From NCBI GenBank assembly GCA_011772865.1, contig WVYQ01000009.1:1-36788 (forward strand): DNA of 36,788 nucleotides, read 5' to 3'. The notes under the pieces were generated by a model. The model did not search any database. It had not been told where the DNA came from and saw nothing but the letters and a program-made list of their open reading frames with translations. The DNA comes from Woeseiaceae bacterium. GTDB taxonomy: Bacteria; Pseudomonadota; Gammaproteobacteria; Steroidobacterales; Woeseiaceae. The position numbers were made by a program, and so were the translations under genes. Shown here one piece after another: positions 24,332 through 35,063 of the stretch. The number at the start of each line of letters is the position of its first letter. The stretch's first letter is position 1.

Positions 24332-24411
24332 CGCGTTCTCCTCTCATCGATGCGTTCAGAGTACGCTGATTGGCCGGTGTACTCAACCGCAATAAATGGC
24401 ATGCTTGCTGC

Positions 24412-25377
24412 ATGAAATACAGGCACTTGGGTAAGGCTGGTATCCAGACCAGCGAGCTGTCGCTGGGCTCCTGGATTACTTTTCAGACACGATTCGGCGT
24501 GGATACGGCTGTAGAGCTCATGGGGGCAGCGTTCGATGCCGGCGTAAATTTCTTTGACAACGCGGAAGCTTACGCGCACGGGCAGTCGGAAGAGGTCATG
24601 GGGGCGGCGCTCAAGCGGCTCGGCTGGCGGCGCGGCAGCTATCTTGTAGCGACCAAGCTGTTCTGGGGCCTCAACGACGGTCCGAACGAGTCCAATACGC
24701 TCAATCGCAAGTACCTTATAGAGGGCATCGACGGCTCGTTGCAGCGTCTCGGCATGGATTATGTCGACTTGCTGTACTGCCATCGCTCCGATCCGACGAC
24801 ACCCATCGAGGAAACCGTCTGGGCGATGCACAACATCATCGAGCGCGGCAAGGCGCTGTACTGGGGCACGTCCGAGTGGTCGGCTGCCGAAATCCTCGAG
24901 GCGATCCAGGTTGCGGAAAGCCACCACTTGCATAAGCCGATTGTCGAGCAACCAATCTACAACCTGTTCGACCGTCATCGCTTCGCGCCGGAGTACGACG
25001 CCGTCTACGAAGACTACGGCTATGGTTCTACGACATGGAGCCCGCTGGCATCGGGACTGCTTACCGGCAAGTACAACGACGGTATTCCCGAGGGCAGCCG
25101 TGGCGACAAGTCGAGGTACGACTGGCTCGAGGAGCTGCTGACGGACCAGAGCCGGATTGCGAAGGTCAGAGCGCTCGAGCCATTGGCGCAATCGATGGGT
25201 GCAACGCTCGCCCAGTTTTCAATTGCCTGGTGCCTGCAGAATCCTTACGTCAGCTCGGTCATAACCGGGGCGACACGTCTCGAGCAAGTCGAGGAAAACA
25301 TGAAGGCGCTCGACTTTGTCGACGCATTCACGCCCGAGGTGATGGCGGAAATCGACAAAATCTTCGGTGTGGACTAG
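24412..25377 (+). CDS. Aldo/keto reductase, Shaker beta-subunit type
   Basis: A 321-residue TIM-barrel NADPH-dependent oxidoreductase. The catalytic tetrad is complete: Asp49 and Tyr54 in [13 protein letters not shown], Lys82 in TKLFWG, His124 in YCHRSD. The N-terminal [19 protein letters not shown] matches the AKR6/voltage-gated-channel beta-like group. The substrate is probably small aldehydes or ketones. The ATG at 24412 begins the standard N-terminus; an upstream extension to 24370 is not family-like. The end overlaps the convergent membrane-protein gene by 4 bases. Confidence 0.9.
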   Translation: MKYRHLGKAGIQTSELSLGSWITFQTRFGVDTAVELMGAAFDAGVNFFDNAEAYAHGQSEEVMGAALKRLGWRRGSYLVATKLFWGLNDGPNESNTLNRKYLIEGIDGSLQRLGMDYVDLLYCHRSDPTTPIEETVWAMHNIIERGKALYWGTSEWSAAEILEAIQVAESHHLHKPIVEQPIYNLFDRHRFAPEYDAVYEDYGYGSTTWSPLASGLLTGKYNDGIPEGSRGDKSRYDWLEELLTDQSRIAKVRALEPLAQSMGATLAQFSIAWCLQNPYVSSVITGATRLEQVEENMKALDFVDAFTPEVMAEIDKIFGVD

Positions 25378-25592
25378 AAAATTGCCCGCACGACGAGCAG
25401 GAAACCGATCGCGGCAATCGGAATTCCAATCGGCGCCGCCAGGACAGTGATTGCGATGGCGGTGCCCGCCGCCATCAGCGCAATACCGATGATCGCGCAC
25501 AGCAGGCGCCCGACCAGCTCGAGGACGAAAGTCAACAGCCGCCAGATCGCATAAAACGGCCATAACAGGATGGGAACATCGCGGTCGCTCAT
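25374..25592 (-). CDS. Small hydrophobic membrane protein
   Basis: A 72-residue protein, [20 protein letters not shown], with two or three membrane segments covering nearly the whole chain. No family is identified. Its 3' end overlaps the aldo/keto reductase gene by 4 bases on the opposite strand. Confidence 0.6.
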   Translation of the reverse strand: MSDRDVPILLWPFYAIWRLLTFVLELVGRLLCAIIGIALMAAGTAIAITVLAAPIGIPIAAIGFLLVVRAIF

Positions 25593-25655
25593 GTGTCCAT
25601 GATACTCACTCTCGCGTTACCATGCGTGCCTAACTGAATCGACAAGGAAAAGAAG

Positions 25656-27482
25656 ATGATTCGCAAGCCTGTTATCCAATTTCATCTCATGGCTGCTTTG
25701 CTGGTTATGGCTGCTTGCGAAAAAACGCCGGAGCCTGAGGCAGCGCTCGAAGAGTCCTCTGCCGAAATCGTGACCGAACTCGAAGCGCTGTATCACGAGT
25801 ATGACGAGGAGCTGCTCGCCCTGAACCCGATTTACGCAACGTTCCGCGGCGATCATCGCTTCAACGACCAGTGGGGGCCATACGATTTCCTTTCGGACGA
25901 GTATGCCGAGGCGATGTACGATCTCAACAAGCGTTATCTTGCCCGCCTGGTTGGATACGACCCGGAGACGCTCGAGGGACAGGATCGGCTCAACTACGAC
26001 ATCTTCAGATTCGATCGCGAGAATGCGATAGAGCGCGAAGAGCAGGGCTACAACGACTACGAGAGCCTGACGCCGGTCAGCCAGTTCTTCAGCGTGCCGA
26101 ATTTCATGGTGATTCTCGGATCGGGTGGGACGGCCCAACCGTTCGAGACGCCACAGCATTACGACGACTGGATCAAGCGTTCGGGTAATTTCGCGCGGCA
26201 TGTCGACTTGTCGATCACGAAGATGCGAGAGGGTGTAGAACTCGGCGTCGTGCAGCCGCGCGTGTTGATGGAAAAAACGTTGCCGCAGCTTGCGGCACAG
26301 GTCGTCGAGAGCGCGGAAAAGAGTGCTTTTTACGGGCCGGTCATGCGGATGCCCGAATCGTTCTCGGCCGAGGACCGCGAACGCATCACAGCGGCCTACG
26401 ACGATCACATCATGAACGTGCTCGTGCCCGCCTATGCGAAGCTGCACGACTACATCAATGACGAATACATGCAGCATACGCGTGACACGGTCGGGCAGGT
26501 CGACAGTCCGGGTGGCAAGGAATACTACGCGTTCGTGGTGCGAGAGACGACAACCACGGACTACACGCCCGAGGAGATCCATGACATCGGCAAACGCGAA
26601 GCGGAGCGCATCTTCGCAGAGATGGAGCGGATCAGGGACGTCGTCGGGTTCGAGGGCACGATGCCCGAGTTTTTCGAGCACCTGCGAACCGATCCGCAAT
26701 ATTTCTTCGAGACCGAGGAGGAGATCCTGCAGGCCTACGACGAGGTTCGCAACGACATCGATCCGAAGCTCGACAAGGCATTCAATGTCAAGGCGAAGGC
26801 TCCGTATGTGATCAGGGCCGTCGAGCCGTTTCGTGCCCGGTCGATGGCGGCCGCCCAGTATTTCCCGGGCACGCCGGACGGATCGCGGCCCGGCATTTTC
26901 TATGTGAATACCTACGACCTGCCGGCTCGGCCGAACTGGGTCATAGAGGCGCTGTCACTGCATGAGGCCAATCCTGGCCACCATTTCCAGATTTCGATAT
27001 CCCAGGAGATGGAGGCCCTGCCTGCTTTTCGCCGCTTCGGCGGCTACACGGCTTTCGTCGAAGGCTGGGGTCTGTACGCGGAGTCGGTAGGCGAAGAGCT
27101 GGGCCTGTACACGGATCCGCTGCAGTACTTCGGCTCTCTCCACTTCGATATCTGGCGCGCGAATCGCCTGGTCGTCGACACCGGGATGCATGCCCTCGGC
27201 TGGACGCGCGAGGATGCCATCGAATGGATGTCGAATAACTCGCCGATTACGGATACGGACGTCGTGGCCGAGGTGGAGCGTTACATCGCGATTCCGTCCC
27301 AGGCGCTGGCCTACAAGATTGGCCAGCTCAAAATCCGCGAATTGAGGAACCGGGCCGAGGAAGCACTGGGCGACAAATTCGATGTACGGGCGTACCATGA
27401 CCTGGTGTTGACCAGCGGCTCGTTGCCCTTGTTTGTACTCGAGGCCGAAGTTGACCGCTGGATCGAGAAGCAGAAAGGCTAA
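25656..27482 (+). CDS. DUF885-family metallopeptidase-like lipoprotein
   Basis: A 608-residue exported lipoprotein (lipobox VMAAC). It has the full DUF885 length and the zinc-binding motif H436-E-A-N-P-G-H442-H in LSLHEANPGHHF, followed by EGWGLYAE, characteristic of this family. Distantly related to carboxypeptidase-type gluzincins; a periplasmic peptidase is likely. The start at 25656 follows AAGGAAAAG. No partner gene is nearby. Confidence 0.9.
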   Translation: MIRKPVIQFHLMAALLVMAACEKTPEPEAALEESSAEIVTELEALYHEYDEELLALNPIYATFRGDHRFNDQWGPYDFLSDEYAEAMYDLNKRYLARLVGYDPETLEGQDRLNYDIFRFDRENAIEREEQGYNDYESLTPVSQFFSVPNFMVILGSGGTAQPFETPQHYDDWIKRSGNFARHVDLSITKMREGVELGVVQPRVLMEKTLPQLAAQVVESAEKSAFYGPVMRMPESFSAEDRERITAAYDDHIMNVLVPAYAKLHDYINDEYMQHTRDTVGQVDSPGGKEYYAFVVRETTTTDYTPEEIHDIGKREAERIFAEMERIRDVVGFEGTMPEFFEHLRTDPQYFFETEEEILQAYDEVRNDIDPKLDKAFNVKAKAPYVIRAVEPFRARSMAAAQYFPGTPDGSRPGIFYVNTYDLPARPNWVIEALSLHEANPGHHFQISISQEMEALPAFRRFGGYTAFVEGWGLYAESVGEELGLYTDPLQYFGSLHFDIWRANRLVVDTGMHALGWTREDAIEWMSNNSPITDTDVVAEVERYIAIPSQALAYKIGQLKIRELRNRAEEALGDKFDVRAYHDLVLTSGSLPLFVLEAEVDRWIEKQKG

Positions 27483-27589
27483 ACGTTTCGCCGCCAATTT
27501 GGCTCGTCTCATCGGATTGAGAGGCACCTCTCGCCGCAATTCTGGTCCTATTGGCATCGGATCAATTGCATGGGGAGGGGCTGACTACC

Positions 27590-28060
27590 ATGGTGTCGTT
27601 CAAGATCAATTCCGAGGATGTTTCTTTTGAGGGTGATAACAGCACGCCGCTGCTGTGGGTCATTCGCGATCACCTGCGGTTGACCGGCACCAAGTTCGGC
27701 TGCGGGATCGGCCAGTGCGGCGCATGCACCGTCCATGTCGACGGCGTCGCGCAGCGTTCGTGCATTACGCCGGTTTCGGCAATATCGGGTCGCGATATAA
27801 CGACCATCGAGGGGCTGGCGCCCTCCGATGACGAGCTTGACCCGGTGCAGCAGGCCTGGCTCGAGCACGATGTGCCGCAATGCGGTTTCTGTCAGGCCGG
27901 GCAGATCATGGCAGTCGCCGATTTCCTGAAGCGCTTCCCGAACCCGACTGACGCCGATATCGATGCCAATGTCACCAACCTCTGCCGCTGCGGCACCTAT
28001 GTGCGCATTCGCAAAGCCATTCATCGAGCGGCCGAGCTGATAACGGGAGAGGCATCATGA
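27590..28060 (+). CDS. Molybdenum hydroxylase 2Fe-2S subunit, isoquinoline 1-oxidoreductase alpha type
   Basis: A 156-residue subunit with two 2Fe-2S sites: plant-type C38-x4-C43-x2-C46...C58, and C98-x2-C101...C132-x-C134. This is the small subunit of the xanthine oxidase family, IorA/CoxS type. It relays electrons from the molybdopterin subunit encoded next, whose gene overlaps by 4 bases. The ATG at 27590 follows GGGGAGGGG, a purine-rich ribosome site; an open extension to 27551 is not needed. Confidence 0.93.
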   Translation: MVSFKINSEDVSFEGDNSTPLLWVIRDHLRLTGTKFGCGIGQCGACTVHVDGVAQRSCITPVSAISGRDITTIEGLAPSDDELDPVQQAWLEHDVPQCGFCQAGQIMAVADFLKRFPNPTDADIDANVTNLCRCGTYVRIRKAIHRAAELITGEAS

Positions 28061-30285
28061 GTGCCGTCCTCGAGAGATATCAAGTAACCCGTCGTGAGTT
28101 CCTGGTCGTTGGAGCCGGGGTCGCCGGCAGCCTGGTCATCGGCCTGCCTGCATTCGCCGACGAGACTGACGACGCACGGACGATAGGCTGGTTCGTGCAA
28201 ATCAATCCGGATGGTTCGGTCGTCATCGGCGCCAAGGAGCCCGAGATCGGCCAGGGCCTCAGGACGGCCCTGCCGATGATGGTGGCCGAGGAACTCGACG
28301 TCGATTGGGACAAAGTCAGCATCCGCCAGATGCCGCTCGGCATCGTCAAAACGGCCGACGGCTTTACATGGAAATACGGCGGCGGCCAGGGTGTCGGCGG
28401 CAGTACGGGTTTGACGAGCAACTGGCAGCTCATGCGCCAGGCCGGCGCCGATGCGCGACGGCAGCTGATGCGTGCCGCTGCGGCGCGATTGGGCGTCGAT
28501 GAGTCGCAGTGCGACACGCGTCCGGGCGTGGTCGTCTGCACGTCGCTGCAGTCGGAGATTGCCTATGCCGACCTCGTCGTCGACGCTGCGGCGCTGGCTA
28601 TGCCCGAGGACACGACGCCGCTCAAACCGATCGAGGAACACGAGATCATCGGCACACACCGCAACACGATCGATGGCCTGGACATCGTCACGGGCAAGGC
28701 CAAATACGGCATCGATACCGAGCAACCCGATATGCGCTACGCGGTTATCGCCCGTGCTCCGGTGCTCAATGCCAGGGTTGCATCTTTCGATGATACGAAG
28801 GCCCGCGAGGTGCCCGGCGTTCTCGACGTCTTCACGATTGACGGCCCCAGTCCAGGTGAGCCGTACGTCATTCTGGCGAGCGGCGTCGCCGTGGTTGCTA
28901 CGTCGACCTGGGCTGCGATAAAAGGCCGCCAGGCGCTCGAGATCGAGTGGGAGAAAAGCCCGAACGCGAACGACAGTAGCGTGCGCTTCTGGCGTGAAAA
29001 CGAGGAGATGCTCAAGGACACCGGGCAGATCGTGCTCGACGACGGGGATTTCGATGCGGCCATGGCCGCTGCCGAGACCACGCTGGTTCGCCAATACCGC
29101 GTGCCGTTCGTCAATCATGCGCCGCTCGAGCCGCAGAACTGTTATGCCTACGTTCAGGCTGACTCGTGTCACATTATTGCACCGACACAGATGCCGAGCG
29201 GGGCGTCGCGGGCCGCGAACGCGGTGACCGGGATTCCGCGCGAAAACATCCATGTCGAGATGACGCGGGTCGGTGGCGGCTTCGGTCGCCGCCTGACCAA
29301 CGACTATGTCGCCGAAGCGGCCATGATTTCGAAGAAGACGGGTTGGCCGATCAAGTTGCAGTGGACGCGCGAGGACGACGTCAAGAACGACTTCTACAGG
29401 CCCGGCGGGCTGCACGAGATGCGTGCAGGCGTCGACGCGGACGGCAATGTGACCGCGTGGGCCCAGCGCCTGGCGAGCGGCAGCAAGTACTACCGTCGCC
29501 CGAACATGCCTGACGAAAATCTTTTTGGCGCCGAGCTTTACCTTGATGACTTCCCGCGACGCATTGTCGACAACATTCGCATGGAATATTTCCACAACGC
29601 GATCGGCTTGCCACGGGGGTCATGGCGCGCGCCTGCACATACCGTCAACGCGTTCGTGATCCAGAGTTTCATCGACGAAATCGCGCATGAGACCGGCCAG
29701 GATCCCTTGCAGCTGCGACTCGACCTGCTGGGCGAATCCCGTGAGCTCGAGTATTCGGGTCACGGTGGTCCTACGTTCAACCCGGGCAGGCTGGCCCGGC
29801 TGACCAGTTTCGTGGCCGAGAAGATTGGCTACGGCAAAGAGCTTCCGGCAGGCAGGGGCATCGGCCTCGCCACGCACTTCACGTTTGGTGGCTACTCTGC
29901 CCATGCGATGGAGGTCACGGTGGTCGATGGCACGCTCACGATCGAGCGCATCGTGGCCGCGATCGACTGCGGCTACGCGGTGCACCCGAATGCCGTTCAC
30001 GCCCAGCTCGAAGGCGGCACGATCGACGGGTTGAGCACCGCGCTCGGCCTCGAGATCACGGTCAGGGACGGGCAGGTGGAGCAGAGCAACTTCCATGACT
30101 ACCCGCTGGCGCGCATGGCGGCGTTCCCGAGCCGTTTCGAGACGCACATACTGCCCTACGATGATGTGCCGACGGGCGTCGGCGAGGTCACAATTCCGAC
30201 CGCGGCGCCGGCCCTGACGAACGCCATTTTTGCGGCGACGGGGAAGCGAATTCGCAACCTGCCGATCGGGGACCAACTGGCGTAA
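28057..30285 (+). CDS. Molybdenum hydroxylase large subunit, Tat-exported isoquinoline 1-oxidoreductase beta type
   Basis: A 742-residue molybdopterin subunit. The Tat signal is [19 protein letters not shown] (about 11-29), so the enzyme works in the periplasm. Typical molybdenum-site features are GGGFGRR (about 407-413) and the C-terminal [12 protein letters not shown] with the catalytic Glu near residue 710. IorB-type enzymes hydroxylate N-heterocycles or oxidise aldehydes and pass electrons to a cytochrome. No cytochrome or Moco-chaperone gene follows here. The real substrate is unknown. Confidence 0.93.
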   Translation: MSAVLERYQVTRREFLVVGAGVAGSLVIGLPAFADETDDARTIGWFVQINPDGSVVIGAKEPEIGQGLRTALPMMVAEELDVDWDKVSIRQMPLGIVKTADGFTWKYGGGQGVGGSTGLTSNWQLMRQAGADARRQLMRAAAARLGVDESQCDTRPGVVVCTSLQSEIAYADLVVDAAALAMPEDTTPLKPIEEHEIIGTHRNTIDGLDIVTGKAKYGIDTEQPDMRYAVIARAPVLNARVASFDDTKAREVPGVLDVFTIDGPSPGEPYVILASGVAVVATSTWAAIKGRQALEIEWEKSPNANDSSVRFWRENEEMLKDTGQIVLDDGDFDAAMAAAETTLVRQYRVPFVNHAPLEPQNCYAYVQADSCHIIAPTQMPSGASRAANAVTGIPRENIHVEMTRVGGGFGRRLTNDYVAEAAMISKKTGWPIKLQWTREDDVKNDFYRPGGLHEMRAGVDADGNVTAWAQRLASGSKYYRRPNMPDENLFGAELYLDDFPRRIVDNIRMEYFHNAIGLPRGSWRAPAHTVNAFVIQSFIDEIAHETGQDPLQLRLDLLGESRELEYSGHGGPTFNPGRLARLTSFVAEKIGYGKELPAGRGIGLATHFTFGGYSAHAMEVTVVDGTLTIERIVAAIDCGYAVHPNAVHAQLEGGTIDGLSTALGLEITVRDGQVEQSNFHDYPLARMAAFPSRFETHILPYDDVPTGVGEVTIPTAAPALTNAIFAATGKRIRNLPIGDQLA

Positions 30286-30336
30286 TCTGGGCGATTTTGG
30301 CCATATGGACCAGTTCGCTGTTCTGGCAGCGACTTG

Positions 30337-30352
30337 GGACACAGAATTGTCC
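30337..30352. promoter_or_regulatory. GGACA-N6-TGTCC dyad upstream of the binding-lipoprotein gene
   Basis: A 5-bp dyad in the 148-base gap between the molybdenum hydroxylase and the 30434 gene. Outer bases TTGGG and CCCAA partly extend the symmetry. It is a weak operator candidate. Confidence 0.3.
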
Positions 30353-30433
30353 GCCCAAATGCGGTAAATAAGGACGTAACTGGCAGCTTGGGCTGCGCGC
30401 CGCTGCGCGCGATGTGACATAAGGGATAACGCG

Positions 30434-31426
30434 ATGCCAAGGACTGGCTCACGTCTATCAAAATCAACAAGTTACGCGACACTCTTCGCGGTACTTCTGC
30501 TGTCCGGCTGTGCGACCTGGCAGGCCGACCCACGTCCCGTTGTTCGGGACGATCCGGTTGATGTCGCAGTCATCGATTCGACGCCGCTCGACGGCGTCAC
30601 GGTCACGCCCCTGAGCCGCCAACCCTGGGACTTTGAGCTGCCCGGTGTCGCCATAGTCCTGACCAACAGCCAGCCCGCCTATGCTGACGTTGCGGTCGAG
30701 CTTGCACAGCGGCTCGAAAACTACGAGGTGTACGACCTCGGCGACGAGAGCAGCCCGCCCGTCAGGGTGCTGCGCAGAGTCAACGACTCCAATTCCGACA
30801 TCGTAGTCGCCATCGGTTTGCGCGCCGCGCAGTCGTCGGTCGCAATGTCGCAGAAACCGGTCATCTTCAGCCAGGTGTTCAATCACCAGGATCACGACCT
30901 GCTCACCGACACGAGCCGCGGCATCGCGGCGATCGCGCCGCTCGACGCACAACTGGCGGCCTGGAAAAAGATCGATCCCACGATTGTCCGCGTCGGGGTC
31001 ATTATCGGCGAAGGGCACGAGGAACTCATCGAGGAGGCGCTGCAGGCCGCCGAGAAACACGAGATCGAATTGCGCGTGCAGGTCACACAATCCGACCAGG
31101 AAACGCTGTATTTCTTCCGCCGCATGATTCGAGACATTGACGGTTTCTGGCTGTTCCCGGACAACCGTGTACTGAGCGCGCGTGTGCTGCAGGAAATGCT
31201 GTCCGACGCCAACCAGCAACAGGTTCCTGTAACGGTGCCGAGCAACGCAATGCTCGAGCTCGGCGCAACCATGAGTATCACGACTGTAGCTGCCGATATC
31301 GCCCGCACGATCGTCAAGGTCATCCGCGAAATCAAGGCTGGCAATCTCGACAGTCTTCCGTCGATAACGCAGCTCTCGGAAATTCGCGTCGAAACCAATG
31401 GCGCAATCCAGGTAGTCGAACGATGA
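30434..31426 (+). CDS. TrpX-type ABC substrate-binding lipoprotein
   Basis: A 330-residue lipoprotein with lipobox LLSGC in its signal peptide. The body is two alternating alpha/beta lobes of the ABC_sub_bind (TrpX/PF04392) type: SDIVVAIGLRAAQS, KPVIFSQVFN, VRVGVIIGEGHEELIEEAL, DGFWLFPDNRVLS. No permease or ATPase gene lies nearby. Instead the gene overlaps the GGDEF/EAL gene by 4 bases, so it probably senses a periplasmic ligand for that protein (inference). The start at 30434 follows AAGGGAT. Confidence 0.85.
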   Translation: MPRTGSRLSKSTSYATLFAVLLLSGCATWQADPRPVVRDDPVDVAVIDSTPLDGVTVTPLSRQPWDFELPGVAIVLTNSQPAYADVAVELAQRLENYEVYDLGDESSPPVRVLRRVNDSNSDIVVAIGLRAAQSSVAMSQKPVIFSQVFNHQDHDLLTDTSRGIAAIAPLDAQLAAWKKIDPTIVRVGVIIGEGHEELIEEALQAAEKHEIELRVQVTQSDQETLYFFRRMIRDIDGFWLFPDNRVLSARVLQEMLSDANQQQVPVTVPSNAMLELGATMSITTVAADIARTIVKVIREIKAGNLDSLPSITQLSEIRVETNGAIQVVER

Positions 31427-33654
31427 AGCAAACGATTGCCATTGCGCAAGAGTGGTGTATCGATCGCCTCGGCTGGCTGCGCGATCGAATCTATAAACGA
31501 TTCAATCGTGACACGACCAATGGCGCCAAGCGCGTCCTCGTTCACGAAATCCTCTCAATCCAGGTCCTGAGCGCCGCACTGTTCGGCGGTCTTGCGATTG
31601 CAAGCCTCTACTGGGGCGGCCAGTGGGTACTGCAGGACAACTACGGCCGTTGGGCCTTGCAGTGGACCGAGGAACTGAACGAACTCGGCGCACCATTGTA
31701 TCTGAGCGATGACGGTGAGGCGTTGATACGGCTCGAAAGTTTCGTTGAGCGCTATCCCGAAATCGACCGGGTCTCCTACTACTCGCAGGATGGAACGACG
31801 CTGTTTGCGGTTCACAATCACGATGGGGGTGAGGCGGTTCCGGACCTGACCGAAGATCAGTTATACGACGCAATCGAGGTTATCGGCGGGAAGAAGCCGT
31901 ATGTTATGAGCAGCGATTTGCTGAATCCGCGGCAGTTCGAGATTGTTGCACCGGTCTGGACCGAATCGCTGGTTGACGATGGCCTGTTTGACTTCAACGC
32001 GATCGACCTGGACGGGGAGACGCGCACAGAGCTGCTCGGCTTTGTCGGCATTAATCTCGACTTCGTCATCTTCCACGATCGGCTGCTTGCCAATATCAAG
32101 GGCGCGATCCTTATCTTGCTGGTGTTGCTTATCGCATTCGCAGCGTACGGGCGGCGTGCACTGCAGCGTGCGCTGGCATCGATCTCCGACTTGCAGGAGC
32201 CAATCAAGGAATTGGCCAAGGGGAACCTCGGTGTGAAGTTCAACCCGGCCGAACATCGTGAGATATCGGACATCGTGGAGGCGCTCGAGACGACGGCGTC
32301 GGCGCTGAGTGAGCGCGATGCAAAACTGCTCGAGATGGCCAACCACGACAGCCTGACCGGGCTCTTCAATCGGCGCCGATTCACCGAAGAACTCAAGAAA
32401 GAGATCATTAGCGTAATGCGCAAGGGGCACACGAGTGCCCTGTTGTTCGTTGATCTCGATCAGTTCAAGTACATCAACGATGCCTGCGGACACCCGGCTG
32501 GTGACCGCTTGATCCGTAAAGTCGCCGATGAACTCAGCCGCAGTGTTCGACGTGACGATGTCGTCGCGCGCTTTGGCGGTGATGAGTTCGCAGTGCTGGT
32601 GCGCCGCACCGATATCCACGGCGCCACGTCATCGGCAGAGACGATATTGTCCAATATGCGACGCATGGCGCACATCGAGGAAGACCAGGTCTTCCACGTT
32701 CACTGCAGCATCGGCATGGCGATGATCACGGGCAACAACCTGCACTATGATGAGCTGATCAACCAGGCCGACATCGCGTGCCGCGAGGCCAAGTCCGCTG
32801 GCCGGAACCGCTTGTCGATCTATGAGGTGTCGAACGGTGACAAGCGCAAGGACGACGCCGATGTGGGCTGGATGAACCGCCTGAGGCGTGCTGTCGATAA
32901 CGACGGTTTCGAACTTCGCTTCCAGCCCATCAACCGGATTCATACGGGCGAGACCACGCACCACGAAGTATTGCTGCGTTTGCGCAGCGAGGACGACAGT
33001 ATCGTATTGCCCGACGCATTCCTGCCATCGGCCATGCGCTTTGGCCTGATGAGCGAGATCGATTTCTGGATGATCGAAAACGCCTCGAAAGCGTACTCGG
33101 TCTACTCCGTTCCGGGCCGCAGCCTGCATTTCTCGATCAACCTGTCCGCCAATGCGTTCGAAAACGACGACCTCGTCGAGCACATCGAGGCGTGTTTCGA
33201 GAAATATCATGTGAATCCGAAAGACATCATTTTCGAAATCACGGAAAGCCTGGCCGTGCGTCACCCGATACACGTGGAGCAACAAATCGGGGCACTTCGG
33301 GATATGGGCTGCAGCCTCGCATTGGACGACTTCGGTACCGGGTACAGTTCATTCAGCTACCTGCAGAAGCTGCAATTCGATTACATCAAGATCGACGGCA
33401 CATTCGTCGAAGACCTGCTCAATAATCCGGTCGACCAGAAAATGATTCGCCTCATCGCGGAGATCGGCGCCGAGGCGGGCATGGAAGTCATCGCCGAGTA
33501 TGTGCAGGATGCCGAGAGCATGGCGCTGCTTGGCGAACTGGGCGTTGATCTCGCACAGGGTTTCTTTGTCGGGCGTCCGACCGAGAAGCCGGAACACAAG
33601 TCGACGCCGATCTCTCTCGACTCCCGACGGGGGCGCAGCACTTTCAAGATTTGA
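31423..33654 (+). CDS. Membrane GGDEF/EAL cyclic-di-GMP protein with HAMP
   Basis: A 743-residue protein. It has a membrane segment at about 46-64, a periplasmic part of about 160 residues, a second membrane segment at about 227-243 and a HAMP-like segment at 250-295. The GGDEF domain has the intact motif at 385-389 and a candidate inhibitory I-site R376-x2-D379. The EAL domain carries EVL (E515) instead of EAL, DDFGTG at 635-640 and QGFFVGRP, so it may hydrolyse cyclic-di-GMP. Coupled by overlap to the binding lipoprotein, it looks like a ligand-sensing output module. Confidence 0.92.
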   Translation: MKQTIAIAQEWCIDRLGWLRDRIYKRFNRDTTNGAKRVLVHEILSIQVLSAALFGGLAIASLYWGGQWVLQDNYGRWALQWTEELNELGAPLYLSDDGEALIRLESFVERYPEIDRVSYYSQDGTTLFAVHNHDGGEAVPDLTEDQLYDAIEVIGGKKPYVMSSDLLNPRQFEIVAPVWTESLVDDGLFDFNAIDLDGETRTELLGFVGINLDFVIFHDRLLANIKGAILILLVLLIAFAAYGRRALQRALASISDLQEPIKELAKGNLGVKFNPAEHREISDIVEALETTASALSERDAKLLEMANHDSLTGLFNRRRFTEELKKEIISVMRKGHTSALLFVDLDQFKYINDACGHPAGDRLIRKVADELSRSVRRDDVVARFGGDEFAVLVRRTDIHGATSSAETILSNMRRMAHIEEDQVFHVHCSIGMAMITGNNLHYDELINQADIACREAKSAGRNRLSIYEVSNGDKRKDDADVGWMNRLRRAVDNDGFELRFQPINRIHTGETTHHEVLLRLRSEDDSIVLPDAFLPSAMRFGLMSEIDFWMIENASKAYSVYSVPGRSLHFSINLSANAFENDDLVEHIEACFEKYHVNPKDIIFEITESLAVRHPIHVEQQIGALRDMGCSLALDDFGTGYSSFSYLQKLQFDYIKIDGTFVEDLLNNPVDQKMIRLIAEIGAEAGMEVIAEYVQDAESMALLGELGVDLAQGFFVGRPTEKPEHKSTPISLDSRRGRSTFKI

Positions 33655-33723
33655 GTTTCGCCCGAAACCGACTATGCTGTTGCCTCCCGCAACACCAACA
33701 ACAATGAAACAGGGGGTTACACG

Positions 33724-34194
33724 ATGAAATCACGCAAGTGGGGTATTCCCGCGGCGCTGACGGCTGCGGTTCTGATGTTCTCCGGCTCTGCATTGGCGCA
33801 AGAAGACGAGGGCGGGCCGATGACGCAGGGCGAGGATGCCGTCTATATCAGCATTGCGCACGTCAAGTTCGCGCCCGGCGGTCGTGAGCGCGCGTTCGAA
33901 ATCATCAACGAGTATTTCGCCCCGGCCGGCGAGGCGGCAGGAACGGCTCCGCCGATGCTCGCCATTCATTACCAGACTGGCGAGTGGGATGCGGCCTGGG
34001 TCTGGGTCATGGAAGGCGGTATGGCAGACCTCGAGTGGTATCGCTCGGCTGATGACATCGCGTGGTACGCAGCATTGACGGAACTGATGGGTGGCGAGGA
34101 AGAAACCGAAGCACTCATGGAAGAGTGGACTAGTCTGATTGCAGACGGTGTTACCGAAGTCGGCCATTACCACACGGGTGAAGATGCCGAGTAA
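33724..34194 (+). CDS. Small secreted protein, possible dimeric alpha-beta barrel
   Basis: A 156-residue protein with a clear signal peptide (cleavage after SALAQ). The mature part starts with an acidic segment, then AVYISIAHVKFAPGGRERAFEII, reminiscent of monooxygenase-like (ABM) alpha-beta barrel proteins, with a Trp-rich middle. The family is unidentified. A terminator follows. Confidence 0.6.
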   Translation: MKSRKWGIPAALTAAVLMFSGSALAQEDEGGPMTQGEDAVYISIAHVKFAPGGRERAFEIINEYFAPAGEAAGTAPPMLAIHYQTGEWDAAWVWVMEGGMADLEWYRSADDIAWYAALTELMGGEEETEALMEEWTSLIADGVTEVGHYHTGEDAE

Positions 34195-34214
34195 TTCAAT
34201 ACTCGCAATTCGGG

Positions 34215-34241
34215 AAAGGGCAGCCAGGGCTGCCCTTTTTT
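34215..34241 (+). terminator. Intrinsic terminator after the 33724-34194 gene
   Basis: Stem AAAGGGCAGC / GCTGCCCTTT with loop CAGG and a T-run at 34236-34241. Located between convergent genes, 20 bases after the plus-strand stop. Confidence 0.88.
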
Positions 34242-34244
34242 GTG

Positions 34245-34967
34245 TCAATACGGCTTGTACGGCCGTTTGAAGTGTACGAACAGTCCGGCCATTAGTAGCG
34301 CCAGCGACGTCCACATCGAGATGCGCCAGTAGCTCGTCGCCGGCTCGACGATGCTGAACGATTCGACGAAGACCGTCTCGCAGGCGCCGTCTCCCGTGTC
34401 GGTGCGTGTCGTACTCGTCCCGCGCTTGCCGCCCCCTTCGTTGGAGTAGGAGGCCAGGTAGCCGCGCACACGGACCTGGTCGCCGATCTGCACTTTGCGA
34501 ACCTGCCTGCGGATGAACTCGTCGTCCGAGATCAGGTGATTGTTCGACAGCTGGTTCATGTCGAACGAATTCCACGCATCCATGTCGCGTGTAAACACGT
34601 TGCACGTAAAAATACCGTTCCAGAAATCGATCGCGTGCAGGTCGCTTTTCGTGTTGTCGCCCCAGACGACACAGACGTCCAGCATGTTGAGATGATCATT
34701 CGCCCGCAGGTGCATTCGGCTATTGCCCTCGTGGTGACGGTAGGAAACGATCATCCCGGTGAGGTCGTAGGCGTATTCGGGTTCTATCAGGTAATCGATG
34801 TCGTTCACCGTGGCGTGGAACGGGCGAGCCTCTGTTGGCGTTTGCAACGGTTCGTTCGCAATTTCCGCAACGAAGTCGATATTTCCGGGCAGGTCGTTGC
34901 GGTTCCAAAACGACACCAGCAACCATGCGAAACTCGCTGCGATGAGTATGTTGTTGGGGCGCATCAT
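34245..34967 (-). CDS. Hypothetical membrane protein, two terminal membrane segments
   Basis: A 240-residue protein of unrecognised family. It has an N-terminal membrane segment (about 5-21), a roughly 190-residue exposed domain with many Asp/Asn/Trp residues, and a C-terminal membrane segment (about 214-232) ending in a short basic tail. The domain contains two or three Cys, among them [10 protein letters not shown] and IFTCNVF. A second ATG lies at 34964. The pattern of the exposed domain ([16 protein letters not shown]) suggests an OB-like barrel (weak). Confidence 0.65.
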   Translation of the reverse strand: MMRPNNILIAASFAWLLVSFWNRNDLPGNIDFVAEIANEPLQTPTEARPFHATVNDIDYLIEPEYAYDLTGMIVSYRHHEGNSRMHLRANDHLNMLDVCVVWGDNTKSDLHAIDFWNGIFTCNVFTRDMDAWNSFDMNQLSNNHLISDDEFIRRQVRKVQIGDQVRVRGYLASYSNEGGGKRGTSTTRTDTGDGACETVFVESFSIVEPATSYWRISMWTSLALLMAGLFVHFKRPYKPY

Positions 34968-35063
34968 CCGTTCAGGGTCCGTTCACAAAAATTTCAGTCT
35001 CGGTTAAGTGTCCCGGTACTACTCTGGCTGCGAGTGACAAAGGAATGCCATGAGGAGATTGCC

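Noticed and set aside
28021-29595. 524-codon ORF antisense to the molybdenum hydroxylase
   Set aside because: Mirror of a strongly supported coding frame in GC-rich DNA; no recognisable domain and no ribosome site.
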